Assembly (NCBI RefSeq): GCF_003265705.1
Contig: NW_020312828.1
Span: 58,435,156-58,499,155 of the forward strand
Direction of reading: 5' to 3'
Length of the DNA: 64,000 nt
Source: Callorhinus ursinus
Taxonomy: Eukaryota > Chordata > Mammalia > Carnivora > Otariidae
The notes below the pieces were generated by a model, which had not been told where the DNA came from, made no database searches, and saw nothing but the letters and a program-made list of their open reading frames with translations. Each line of letters opens with the position of its first letter. The first letter of the stretch is position 1. This document shows positions 23,711-34,221 of the stretch, one piece after another. The translations under genes and the position numbers were made by a program.

Positions 23711-24290
23711 CCATATCTTCCTTGTTCACTCGTCAGTTGATAGCATCTTAAGTTGTTTCTCTATTTTGGCTATTGTGAATAATGCTTAAATAAACATAGA
23801 AAGCATATATCTCTTTAATATCCTGTTTTCAGTTCCTTTGGGTATATACCCAGAAGTGGAATTTCTAGATCATATGGTATATCTGTATTAATTTTTTGAG
23901 GAACCTCCATATTGTTTTCCATAGTGGCTGAAGCAATTTGCATTCCCACCAATGGTGTACAAATGTTCCCTTTTCTCTGCATCCCCAACAACACTTATGT
24001 CTTATCTTCATAATGACAGCTGTTCGAACAGGCATAACATGATATTTCATTGTGTTTTGATTTGTATCTCCCTGATGATTAGAGAAGTTGTGCATCTTTT
24101 CACATACCTGTTGGCCCTTTGGATGTCTTCTTTGGAAAAATGTCTATTTAGTTCCTCTGCCCCTTTTTTAATTAGATTTTTTTTTGTGGTTATTGAGTTA
24201 TAGCGTTCTTTATATATTTTGAATATTAACCACTATCAGATACATGATTTGCAAATATTTTCTCCCATTCTTTAGGTTATATTTCTTTTT
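23711..24290 (-). mobile_element. L1 3' end, part 2 (ORF2 C-terminal region)
   Basis: Continues the L1 from 22812. The minus-strand reading frame 23865-24095 contains GTFVHHWWECKLLQPLWKTIWRFLKKL, the usual ORF2 C-terminal segment, followed leftwards by 'ttggctattgtgaataatgc'. It ends near 24290. Confidence 0.9.
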
Positions 24291-24535
24291 TCACATCCTC
24301 CCAGTTGTTTTCTCTATGTATGTATTATGTGTTTGTGTATGTATGTTTTATTTATCCCAAAATACATGTATAGTGGATATCCAGTTACGTATTTAATTCT
24401 GTTTAAACATTTAAATTTAATTAGAGCATCTGATATCTTCATAATGCTCTTCTATAAATTCTTCTGAGTATGGAAAGATTTTATAATAAAAATCAAATTC
24501 ATTATCACCAAAAAAGCATTGTGCTGAATAGGTTC

Positions 24536-24995
24536 TATTTGCAGCTACAGATCTATTCCTCTTCAACCTGCTATTCAACCCAGCAGCCTGACTAGAAAGA
24601 ACTATATCAGTGAGTTCTGTTGTCTTCTAACTTCCAGTTTGGTCCAGCCAGTGGGAAGCGCTTTTAGGAAACAAATAGTTCGAAGAGAATAAAGTTAGAT
24701 TATTTTCTGCTGAGGTCCTTCCTGTTGTGCTCCTGTAGAGTGGCTGTCTTTCCTATCAGAGGCTCTTATCAGGTTACCTTTTCCAATCAGCTCTTTCGGT
24801 CTTCTGGCAAATATTAGCACAGTGGTGGTAATAGCTCCCAACTATGACCGGCCTTGGGTGTCCTCCATGATCTCAAGTTAGTATTTTCATTACCCCTGCC
24901 CGCACACTTGCAAGATTATACTTAATTAAATTTTCCTCAATCACCACTTTTGACTGTGACTTCTGTTTCCGGCCAGGATCCTCAATAACATATTT
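24536..24995. repeat. Ancient interspersed repeat, family not named
   Basis: 'ttggtccagccagtgggaag', 'attaaattttcctcaatcac' and 'ttctgtttccggccaggatc' match in order a common old mammalian repeat. I cannot give the class. Confidence 0.4.
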
Positions 24996-27060
24996 ATTCA
25001 CAATTGAATGGTGCATAACTTTTTTTTTTTAACAGCCATACATGATTATAAAAGAAGAAAAACAGAGGCTCTTACTGAAAATCTACTATCTTCTTTATTT
25101 CTAACCTTTATTCCAATTCCAGCAACGTTTGCTAACAGGTTCCAAATAGAGTATATGAAAATCTAATTTTGGTAGTGACTGTCTACACGCATTTTATATT
25201 ACTCATTCTGTGGATAACCATGTACTTCTTTCTCACAGAAATGCTATAAATATTATTCACTGTAATCTCTTTGCTGCTTATTGGAGGGTAAAAAAGAAGA
25301 AATTAGAAGGAATAGATGTTTATGAAGTATTGTTGTAAATATCCCTCACTTTTTGAAAGTTCTTCTTATACCACTTCACTTTTTAAAAAGACCTACATTA
25401 GTAGCTATTTTTGCAAACCAAAAGAAATCTGAAGAGGATATTCACTTTTACAAAAGAAGGCAAAAGTGAAAATACTCACTTGTTTTGCAGTGAGCCAATA
25501 TAGAAGCAGCACCACACCCCGAGCAGCAAGAGTGGTGCCTCCAAGCCCCTTCGTGGGGAACAACACTCAGCATCTCAGCATCAAGCCACCAAAACTCTGA
25601 ACTGTGTCTGTGAGCAAGCACCTGTGCTTTACCTCACTTTATGTTGTGCATGTGTTAGCAAGATATGTCCTAAAGTATCAGAAAAGCCTAAGAAAGCTTA
25701 TTTTTGGTGTCTGGGAATGCTCAAAGTTTTTTCTATATAAATTAATGGCAATTGCTTCTCTGTTTTATGCTATTCTGGCTTACAAAAGTTTTCATAGGAA
25801 TGCTCTACTTTTGGATGGGAGGCAGGGGGACCTATATATATTAGGCACTATGCTCAACACTTTTCAAATGCTATTTTATTAGCATACATTTTGCATGGTG
25901 AAATCTTTATTCAGCAAGCGCAAACTGCTTCTGAAAGTGAGTGAAGATACAAAGAAAAAGGATTAATTTGTTTATTGATTTCATTTAAAGTAATAAAAAG
26001 ACCTTCAAACCTTGTGGGATATTCTTGTTGAAGCTACACTAGAAATGGGCCATCAGGCACAATTATTACTCTTATTCCTATTGACATGGACCATCAAGAA
26101 GAGTAATTTAGGAAACCCTCAAGGTCACTAAGAAAGAGAATTATTTCATCAAGCTATCAAACTTATCTTAACCATGTGTTTCTCATTACATTCTAACAAA
26201 ATACTCTTTTTTAACTGAAATAAAACTAAAATTTGAATTAACTCTACATGTGCCTACCAGTAGATAATTTGTAGGAAATGCAACTGACACACAATAATTT
26301 CCAAACAGTACTATGTGAAAAAGAGGTGCTATTATAAAAATGAATAAAATTAAAGTAAGATAGATGGCACAGTCTATACAATATTTTTCATTTTATTCAT
26401 AAAATTTGATATAATGAACCTACATGTTATATAGTCTTATCCCACTATATATATATGATTTTAAATAATATTAAACAAGGGGCTTAGATTACCCAATATA
26501 GCTCTCTCAATTAAGCTTAAATCGAATCTGGTTGAAACTATAAAAGAAGTGCCAAATACATAGAAAAGTGTTCATTTGTTTAATGAATTTATCCTTTTCA
26601 TTGACACATTCATTTTTATTTTGCAAATTTAGCTTATTTTTATTTTTACTTCAAGTATATTAAAAAAACAAATATGAAATACAAGATACAAAGAAAAATT
26701 CATATTCCTACTTTAAATAAGGAAATCCCTGGAGGGTGCCTGGCTATTCGGCTAGTATGATGCTTCTTAGCAAGAACAATTTTAAAATTGGAATTAATTC
26801 CTGGATGATCTCTTTCCAGAGTTCTTTTTTTTGTTTTTTTGTTTTGTTTTGGGTTTTTTTATTTTACAAGCGGAAGTTGTAACTCACTGAGGTAGAATGG
26901 AAATCTGGATAAGAGTGAACCCTCATGCTACAGAACTACAGTAACCAGGTGGCATTTGTGGTTTATGCTTGAATCCTTAAGAACAAACTCACGTGTATGC
27001 ATGTAGGTGTGTGAAGACAAGAGGCATTGTTTGCTGATCTTCCATGATAATGCTGCATTT
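24996..27060. other. Mostly unassigned AT-rich region
   Basis: 25480-25720 is less AT-rich ('cacaccccgagcagcaagag', 'aagatatgtcctaaagtatc') and may be an old Tigger-type fragment, at low confidence. A T-rich run lies at 26826-26862. No gene recognised. Confidence 0.4.
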
Positions 27061-27077
27061 AATAATGGCCCAAACCT

Positions 27078-27204
27078 ACTTGTTGTGATGAGCACTGGGT
27101 GTTACATGTAAGTGATGAATAACTAAATTCTACTCCTGAAACAATGTTACAGTATACGTTAACTAACTAGAATTTAAATAAAAACTTGAAACAACAACAA
27201 CAAA
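27078..27204 (+). mobile_element. Short 5'-truncated L1 3' end with 17-bp target-site duplication
   Basis: 'gatgagcactgggtgttaca' to 'taactaactagaatttaaat' then '(aac)n' tail. Flanks 'aataatggcccaaacct' (27061-27077) and 'aataatggcccagacct' (27205-27221) differ at one base. Confidence 0.9.
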
Positions 27205-27404
27205 AATAATGGCCCAGACCTCTGATGGACTTATATCCTTTAAATGGCACTTTCTATTAGACAAACCCCTAGGTGGAGCACAGAAAGTCATTTTCATTAA
27301 CTTGTAAGTTCCATTTTGTTGCTGTAACTGCCATATTTAACATGTAAGACCATAGTAGGTAGCATTTTTATGGTGCATTATGAAAATAAAAATATTGCCT
27401 ATAG

Positions 27405-27622
27405 AGGGACACCTGGGTGGCTCAGTTGGTTAAGTGTCTGACTCTTGATTTCAGCTCAAGTCATGATCTCAGGGTCGAGAGGTGGAGCCCTGTGTTGGGC
27501 TCTGCACTGGGCATGGATCCTGCTTGAGATTCTCTCTCTCCCTCTCTCTCTCTCTCCTTCCCCTACCCCCCACTCATGTTCTCTCTCTCTCAACCACCCA
27601 AAATATATATTTTTTATATTTG
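27405..27622 (+). mobile_element. Older CAN-SINE
   Basis: 'gacacctgggtggctcagtt', 'gactcttgatttcagctcaa', CT-rich middle and an AT-rich degraded tail. Flanks 'aaatattgcctatag' and 'aaatatgcctatag' (to 27638) are the target-site duplication with one indel. Its CT run produces spurious open frames on both strands. Confidence 0.92.
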
Positions 27623-27758
27623 TAAATATGCCTATAGATTCCAGTTTTATCATGTTAACTTTATTATTAAATTTAGTTTCTTAAAGTTACCCATGAAAAT
27701 AAAGAAAATGAAGAAGTCATGAAAAATAGTTTTAAAATATTTTTGAAAAATAAAAGGA

Positions 27759-27950
27759 GGGCACCTGTGTGGCTCAGTCAGTTGAGCATTTGCCTTTGGC
27801 TCAGGTCATGATCCCAGGGTCCTGGGATCAAGCCCCGCATCAGGCTCCCTCCTCAGTGGGGAGTCTGTTTCTCCCTCTCCCTCTGCAGCTCCCCCTGCTT
27901 GTGCTCTCTCCCTCTCTGTCAAATAAATAAACAAAATCTTAAAAAAAAAA
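27759..27950 (+). mobile_element. CAN-SINE
   Basis: 'gggcacctgtgtggctcagt', 'gcctttggctcaggtcatga', CT-rich middle, 'aaataaataaacaaaatctt' and an A10 tail. The target-site duplication is imprecise. Confidence 0.93.
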
Positions 27951-27955
27951 GTGAA

Positions 27956-28203
27956 AGGAAATATATTGCCATTTAAGGAAGAAATTATTCCAATTCTCTA
28001 CTATCTCTTTCAGAGGATAGAAGCAAAAGAAATACATCCTAACTCATTCTATGAAGCCAGCATTACCCTAATATTAAAGCCAGACAAAGACATTCTAGGA
28101 AAAGAAATGCAAATTTTAAAAAAATGTGATGCCACTACGCATCTATTAGAATGGCCAAAATATGGAACACTGACACCACAAATGCTAGCAAGAAGCACAT
28201 GCT
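27956..28203 (+). mobile_element. L1 ORF2 fragment with internal deletion
   Basis: The frame 27951-28217 encodes ...[17 protein letters not shown], the RT region also seen near 1260-1310, then jumps directly to ORF2-tail sequence ('tctattagaatggccaaaat', 'ccacaaatgctagcaagaag'). More than two kilobases of ORF2 are missing between the two parts. Confidence 0.82.
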
Positions 28204-28345
28204 GGATCATATGTTAAGTGTATGATTTTAACTTTTTAAGAAACTACCAAACTCTTCCAAAGCAGCTGTACCATTTTGCATTTCCATCAGCAATATATGA
28301 GAGTTCCTATAGCGCCGTATTCTTACTAGCATTTAGTTTTTGCTA
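28204..28345 (-). mobile_element. L1 fragment in opposite orientation, abutting the previous one
   Basis: 'actttttaagaaactaccaa', 'agctgtaccattttgcattt' and 'ttcttactagcatttag' are the reverse complement of the L1 stretch that should follow the plus fragment. Both fragments carry a 'aatgctagcaagaa'-like sequence at their outer or junction ends, as in an L1 inversion. Confidence 0.72.
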
Positions 28346-28370
28346 TTTATTTATTTGTTTGTTTATTTAT

Positions 28371-28513
28371 TTATTTCAAGTTTTTATTTAAATTCCAGTT
28401 AGTTAACATACATGCAATATTAGTTCAGGTGTAGAATTTAGTGATCTGTCACTTACATACTGCACCCAGTGCTCATCACAGCAGGTGCCCTCCTTAATAC
28501 CCATCACCTATTT
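28371..28513 (-). mobile_element. L1 3' end, strongly truncated
   Basis: After a (TTTA/TTTG)n run (28345-28375), 'caagtttttatttaaattcc' to 'ccttaatacccatcacctat' is a minus-strand L1 3' UTR. It stops exactly where the inverted repeat arm at 28514 begins. Confidence 0.88.
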
Positions 28514-28655
28514 AACTTGGGATAAAAATGACCATGTTGATTATTATATGGAAATTCCATCAATCAGTTGATGTACAAATGTAGGTCTATTACTGCAAGA
28601 AGAAATATGTAATCATTAATGACATTTGTGAAAACAGTTACCTTAAGATCTTTCA
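28514..28655. repeat. Inverted repeat, left arm
   Basis: The reverse complement of 29382-29540, about 88% identical by hand count over the first 128 bases. Shared landmarks are 'cttgggataaaaatgacc', 'atcaatcagttgatgta', 'ctattactgcaagaa' and 'atatgtaatcattaatga'. A gap of about 17 bases occurs near 28642. Not a recognised transposon. Confidence 0.85.
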
Positions 28656-28689
28656 TACCCATTTTTAGAAATACTACCAATTCTTTTTT

Positions 28690-29060
28690 TTAAGTTTTAT
28701 TTTCTTCCAACTTTTTATTTAAATTCCAGTTAGTTAACATAGAGTGTAATATTAGGTTCAGAAGTAGTATTTGGTGATTCATCACTTGCATACAATACCC
28801 AGTGCTCATCACAGCAGGTGCCCTCCTTAATACCCATCACCCATTTAACCCATCCCCCTGCCCACCTCCCCTCCAGGCACCATCAGTTTGTTCTCTATAA
28901 CTGACAGTCTATTTTATGGTTTCCCTTCTCTCTTTCTCCCCACTCTATGTTCATTTGTTTTGTTTCTTAAAGTCCATGTATGAGTGAAATCATATGGTAT
29001 TTGTCTTTCTCTGACTGACTTATTTTGTTTAGCATAATAGTCTATAGCTTCACCCATGCT
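28690..29060 (-). mobile_element. L1 3' end, inside the inverted repeat spacer
   Basis: 'tccagttagttaacatagag' to 'gtatttgtctttctctgact' is a minus-strand L1 3' UTR and ORF2 tail. About 45 bases to its left (28646-28690) match the sequence left of the L1 at 35251. Confidence 0.9.
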
Positions 29061-29180
29061 GTATTTTTGTAAACATTTATGAAAATGACAGATTAACTAA
29101 AGTTGTTACACTCACTTTCCCTTACATTGCCATGAGTGTAAATCCATTTCCCTTTTCAAAGCAATTATTTGAAAGATCTT

Positions 29181-29374
29181 TTTTTTTTAAGATTTTATTT
29201 ATTTATATGATAGAGAGAAACACAGCAAGAGAGGGAACACAAGCAGTGGGAGTGGGAGAGGGAGAAGCAGGCTTCCCACTGAGCAGGGAGCCGGATGCGG
29301 GGTTCAATCCCAACACTGGGATCATGTCCCGAGCCGAAGGCAGACACTTAACGACTGAGCCACCCAGGTGCCCC
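29181..29374 (-). mobile_element. Young CAN-SINE with perfect 18-bp target-site duplication
   Basis: T-run and 'aagattttatttatttatat' to 'gagccacccaggtgcccc'. Flanks 'aattatttgaaagatctt' at 29163-29180 and 29375-29392 are identical. Confidence 0.97.
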
Positions 29375-29381
29375 AATTATT

Positions 29382-29540
29382 TGAAAGATCTTAAGCATGA
29401 CCAAACACAAAGGTAACTGCTTTCAGAAACATCATTAATGATTACATATTTTTTCTTGCAGTAATAGATGCACATTTATACATCAACTGATTGACAGAAT
29501 TTCTATATAATAATCAATAAGGTCATTTTTATCTCAAGTT
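29382..29540. repeat. Inverted repeat, right arm
   Basis: Partner of 28514-28655. Its left end overlaps the SINE's right target-site duplication, so the SINE landed at the edge of the arm. The arms can pair around a spacer of about 726 bases, of which roughly 565 are later insertions. Confidence 0.85.
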
Positions 29541-30441
29541 ATATCTAGAATCCTTCTTGTAATTGAAAGTGAATACATATGTGCATACACGCATACAATA
29601 TAAATAGCATGTCTTATTTTTTACTAACATTACTGATACTGCTAATTAGATAATAGCAATTTAAAGATTCATATGATCACTAATGATTTATTAATTGAGG
29701 GCAGCCATTATTTCAATGGTGAAATGAACATCCTTCTATATGACCTTGCAAAGGTCAAGGGCAAAGCCAACACCAAATGACAGGTTCCAGTCTAATAAAA
29801 AGGTATAAAATGAACTTCACACTCCATATCGCCAATTCTGTTTTCTGCGTCATTACTTCTGCTTTACCTTGCTTCTGTGAGAGATTATATTCTACTGAGT
29901 ACTTGTCTACTTCCATCATTTCTCTATCTACTAATTCTCCAAGAAGCTCTCCTATCATTTTTAAAATTTTATTTTACCTTCTGATTATTTTTCAAGTTTG
30001 TGTCCTCTTAAATTTTATTGAGGCTATAAAATAGATTTTACTAAATTACTTAATCTGTTTTTGACTGATTTCTTGTTGCCCTCTTATATAATCATTTGAA
30101 TGGGATTGAAATCCCAATGAATATCACTGCTAAGTGTTCCTGAGGGGAATGGGGAGAAATCTAGAACTATGAGCCATTTCACTTGTAGAACTTAATTTCT
30201 GTGTAGTCTTTTTTTTTTCTTTGAAACTTGTGAATCAGATTATGTCAGTCTCTGTTTCAGATGTGGCTTTCTTTTACAACAGGGGCAAACTTTGCACATC
30301 ATGAAAAAATTTCAACTCATCACTAGTTTTCAATTTGATATAGCCACTGGAATTTATCATCACCCATAGCGGATTTTAATATTTAACTTTTAGCCATAAA
30401 ATTTGGATTGCTTTCTACCAGTCTCCCCGCCTTCCCAGCTT
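29541..30441. other. Unassigned AT-rich region
   Basis: No gene, RNA or named repeat recognised. Confidence 0.5.
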
Positions 30442-30458
30442 CTAGTCTGTCACCTTCT

Positions 30459-30670
30459 TTTTTTTTTTTTTAAAGATTTTATTTATTTATTTGAGACAGA
30501 GAGAATGAGAGAGAGAGAGAGAGAGAGAGCACATGAGAGGGGGGAGGGTCCGAGGGAGAAGCAGACTCCCTGCCGAGCAGGGAGCCCGATGCGGGACTCG
30601 ATCCCGGGACTCCAGGATCATGACCTGAGCCGAAGGCAGTCGCTCAACCAACTGAGGCACCCAGGCGCCC
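30459..30670 (-). mobile_element. CAN-SINE with 17-bp target-site duplication
   Basis: T-run, 'aaagattttatttatttatt', (GA)n, then 'ctgaggcacccaggcgcc'. Flanks 'ctagtctgtcaccttct' at 30442-30458 and 30670-30686. An open frame of 137 codons across it (30403-30816) is SINE read-through. Confidence 0.96.
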
Positions 30671-30867
30671 TAGTCTGTCACCTTCTAAGTCAGGGGAATG
30701 TGTGGGGATCTTTCAGATCTACTCCACTTCTGGAAATGAAACAGAATGTTGTTGTACCCGAAGAGATTGTGACAACTCGATCTTTAATATATTCCTCCAT
30801 CTGGTTCTCCTTGTAGTGAACAAAAATTAAGTTGCTCAAGTTTTCTGGCATATGTATGGCATTCTCC

Positions 30868-31199
30868 ATTTTTTTTGTAGTTTCAAGTCTTTATTTAAAT
30901 TCCAATTAGTTAACATACAGTGTAAATTAGTTTCAGGTGTACAATATAGTGATTCAACACTTCCATACAACACCCAGTGCTCATCAGGACCAGTGCACTC
31001 CTTAACCCAATCACCTATTTCACCCATCCCCCACCTCCTCCCCTCTGGTAACCATCAGTTTGTTCTCTATAGTTAAGAGTCTATTTCTTGGTTTTCCTCT
31101 CTGTTTTTCCCTCTATGTTCATTTGTTTTTTTCTTAAATTCCACATATGAGTGAAATCATATGATTTGTCTTTCTCTGACTGACTTATTTCACTTAGTT
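30868..31199 (-). mobile_element. L1 3' end
   Basis: 'caagtctttatttaaattcc' to 'gtctttctctgactgactta' in reverse-complement orientation, stopping at 'ttcacttagttttaaaagc'. Confidence 0.9.
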
Positions 31200-32515
31200 T
31201 TAAAAGCTTAGATATATTCTTTTGTTTTTATTTACTTGATTATTCTAATGGGAATATAGAAGATGAATAATGCACTTTTGCCAGAAGACCATTATTTTGA
31301 TAGATACTCCTACCAAAAAAAAAAAAAAAAGAAAAATCCTCCTATAAAAATAATTTTTTTAGGGAAAATAACTTTTTAAGGAAAGATGACATAGAAAACT
31401 TGCACAGATTACATGAAAGCCCAGGTAATAAAATTAGTGATTTTTTTTAAAAGGTTAACTAATTAGAATATTCCTTTTTGTGGATATTACTTTCCTATAT
31501 TTTTATAGCTTTATTTTTTCAAATTTGAATCTGGCCTGTGGACACTAGTTTTCTCACTCTTGATTTAAGAACATAAAATTGATTAACTTATTATTAAACT
31601 TGTAAGCAATGGTAGTTTTCACTCTGACGAAGACAAATATTAGTACATCCTGGAAGTGCTCTGTCCATATCCCCTAAATGCTTAGTCTTTTAATGTATGC
31701 TGCTGGATTTCTTACTGCCACCTGCACCTCTCTTTACCTGAGACTTTTTACCTGGCTGCTGGGGCCAATACTGCCCCTAAATTGCAGGACTGCAAATGAG
31801 CATTCCCATCCCCCAGAGCTGTGCTCACCCAATGACAGAGGAGATAACAGCTCCCTTGACTCAGGTGTGTGTTCTATACCATTGTCTATGCTGCTTTGTT
31901 GGGATAAGGCCCCACTTGCTCAGAGTGGAAACTTGTTTGAAATCATCCTTCATTGGCTTCCTTTTCTTTCTAGTTTTACCTTCCCACTCTCCATGAGTAT
32001 TTTCTGAAATTACTCCCAAATTTTCACTTTATCCCTGTTTCAGTGATCTGCTTTTGTTGGACCCTAAACAAATAAATAGAGCTCCATTAAATAGTGCTTG
32101 TATATACAAAATCAAAAAGAAACAAAACAAAATAAAAGCTTTCCAACATGATCAACAGATAAATATGCCACAAGTTTATATTAAATGTCGAGAATATTCA
32201 GTATCTTAACCTACAGCTTCCCAATTGGTATTTGGCAGTTTACTGCTGTATCACAATTGTGTTACAGTCCACAGAGATATTTGTTATGTCATCCCTAGCA
32301 GGCCAGAATCCCTAGTCAAGGTGTCTCTACTTAAACATAATCTGTTTTCCCCCCTCTACCATATAAATATTAACACATCCTGTAAATGCCAGTATTTTTT
32401 AAATGTTGGAAGAACTGTCTTACTCGTGTAAGAAGTGTCTTACTAGTATCAGATTTTTCTGCAAGCTGTATAATACACAGCTTTCCATGGATGAATTGAA
32501 TGAAAGTTAAAATTA
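31200..32515. other. Unassigned region with a possible old repeat
   Basis: 31680-32045 ('ggccccacttgctcagagtg', 'ttcactttatccctgtttca') resembles an old mammalian repeat but was not assigned. An A-run lies at 31316-31331. Two overlapping plus frames here match no known family. Confidence 0.4.
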
Positions 32516-32569
32516 ATGCCATATATAACAAGGTTCTGCAATAACCATTAGTTATAGTGAACATTAAGT
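32516..32569 (+). repeat. 54-bp direct repeat, copy 1
   Basis: Matches 33537-33590 with 5 mismatches by hand count ('ggttctgcaataaccattag' / 'ggttctgcaataatcattag'). Not part of a recognised element. Confidence 0.8.
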
Positions 32570-32965
32570 ATTTGGAAAATTCCCAAGGATTAAAGAAAAC
32601 ATAAATATACCCAAATATGGTTCTTAAGCTTATATAAATGTATATCAACTTTAGATAATTCTCAGGGTTTTGATTACATTTTTGGAGATGTAAGAATTCT
32701 CAACTAACCCAATGAGAATGTTAATAATCAATGAGCTAATATTCTTTGTATAAATATAAGAGGATGATAGCTAGTTGATGCACTAGGGTCTTCAGATTTA
32801 ACAAATATCAATCATCTTGGCTAAATGGCCATATTACTAGAGGCTCTGATATACAGGAGTGTTAAATGTTCACTACCATTGCTTTTCTGACATAAAAAAT
32901 TAAATAAATAAATAAGAATACACAAATACATTTATCTTTAGTTATTGGGTGGCTCAGAAAAAAAA

Positions 32966-33178
32966 TTTGATCTTTTTAGAGTTGTTATTTAAATTCTAGT
33001 TAATATACAGTGTATAATTAGTTTCAGGTATACAATGTAGTGATTCAACTCTTCATACAACACCTGGTGCTCATCACAAGTGCACTCCTTAATCCCCATC
33101 AACTATTTCACCCATCCCTCTGCCCTCATCCCTTCTGGTAACCATCAGTTTGTTCCCTATAGTTAAGAGTCTGTTCCT
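32966..33178 (-). mobile_element. L1 3' end, part 1 (split by a SINE)
   Basis: 'ttagtttcaggtatacaatg' to 'agttaagagtctgttcct'. It continues at 33335 after the SINE with 'ggtttgcctctctctctc'. Confidence 0.9.
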
Positions 33179-33324
33179 GGGGCAGGGTGGCTCAGTCGGT
33201 TAAGCATCTGCCTTTGGCTCAGGCCATGATCCCAGGGTCCTGTTTCTCCCTCTGCTCCTCTCCCTGCTCCTTCTCTCTCCCTCACTCTCTCTCAAATAAA
33301 TAAATAAAATCTTGAAAAAAAAAA
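33179..33324 (+). mobile_element. CAN-SINE with internal deletion, nested in L1
   Basis: 'ggggcagggtggctcagtcg', then 'gatcccagggtcctgtttct', which skips about 45 bases of the usual middle, then CT-rich sequence and 'aaataaataaataaaatctt'. Flanked by 'gtctgttcct' at 33169-33178 and 33325-33334. Confidence 0.95.
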
Positions 33325-33334
33325 GTCTGTTCCT

Positions 33335-33536
33335 TGGTTTGCCTCTCTCTCTCTTTTTTCTTTCCTTTTGCTAGTTTATTTTTTTCTTAAATTCCACATA
33401 GGAGTGAAGTTGTATAGTATTTTTCTTTGACAGACTTATTTCGCTTAGCATAATACCCTCCAGTTTCATCCTCGTTGTTGCAAATGGCAAGATTTCATTC
33501 TTTTTATGGCTGAATAATATTCCATTATATATATAT
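33335..33536 (-). mobile_element. L1 3' end, part 2
   Basis: Continues the 32966 element from 'ggtttgcctctctctctctt' to 'aatattccattatatatata'. It is then replaced by the second copy of the 54-bp repeat rather than by the expected L1 sequence. Confidence 0.88.
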
Positions 33537-33590
33537 ATGCCATCTATAACACGGTTCTGCAATAATCATTAGTTATATTGAGCATTAAGT
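33537..33590 (+). repeat. 54-bp direct repeat, copy 2
   Basis: Copy of 32516-32569, joined to an L1 on the left and to an AT-rich dinucleotide patch (33593-33652) on the right. Confidence 0.8.
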
Positions 33591-33918
33591 GTGATATATA
33601 TGCATATATATATGCATGCACACTAGGGTCTATGTGTATATGTATATATACATACCACCTCTTTTTTTTTTTTTTCCTCAGATCTAGAGTCAGGGGTAGG
33701 TTTTGGGCCAGGGTTAGGACTCGAGTTAGGGTTTGGGACAGGGTGAGGGTATGTGCCTGCTTATATAGTTCAGAGGTCAGTTCAGAGGTCACTCTAGAGT
33801 GTTAAGTTTAGGGTTAGGGTTATGGGATAATGGTTAGGAGTTAGGGTAAAGGTTAGGGATATGGCTAGGGTTAGAGTTCAGGTTAGGTTATATGCCCGGC
33901 ATCCTGCCATTCAAAGAC

Positions 33919-34110
33919 CTCTCCAGAGAATAAAACCCAAGTCTTCTGCTGGGGTGAGAAAAGAAATGGCAGCCATTTACCCAGCTGAGGCAAAGAGTGG
34001 ATTTATGGCTCTTAAATACTTTTTAAATTGATATTCAGTTGTTCTTTCTGTATTTATCGCTATGTTCAAAACCATTTTCAGAAATAATGCCATTTCTTAA
34101 ATATTTAGGA
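33919..34110 (+). repeat. Satellite-associated block, copy 1
   Basis: Shares with 35053-35222 the ordered landmarks 'ccagagaataaa', 'gctgaggcaaagag / tctgaggcaagagg', 'aaatactttttaaattgata / aaatactctttaaatcaata' and 'accattttcagaaataatg / cccattttttagtaatact'. Both copies follow the same satellite motif, so they look like parts of one larger repeat unit. Confidence 0.7.
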
Positions 34111-34221
34111 TCTTCTCCAGAATAATAGGCTGCTTCTAAGCTTTCTTATTATGTGTTCAGAAACCCATTTTCTCACATCTAGGTTAGGGTTTGGTGAGGG
34201 TTAGAGTGAGAATATGTGTCT

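Noticed and set aside
27445..27653. Opposed open frames on both strands rich in Leu/Ser and Arg/Glu
   Set aside because: Caused by the CT-rich middle of a SINE, which lacks stop codons in several frames.
30403..30816. 137-codon plus-strand open frame
   Set aside because: It runs through a minus-strand CAN-SINE (30459-30670). The arginine/glutamate-rich part is the (GA)n tract and the rest is flanking read-through.
31678..32007. Possible exon (two overlapping plus frames, 109 and 66 codons)
   Set aside because: No recognisable protein and no convincing splice sites. Part of the sequence resembles an old interspersed repeat.
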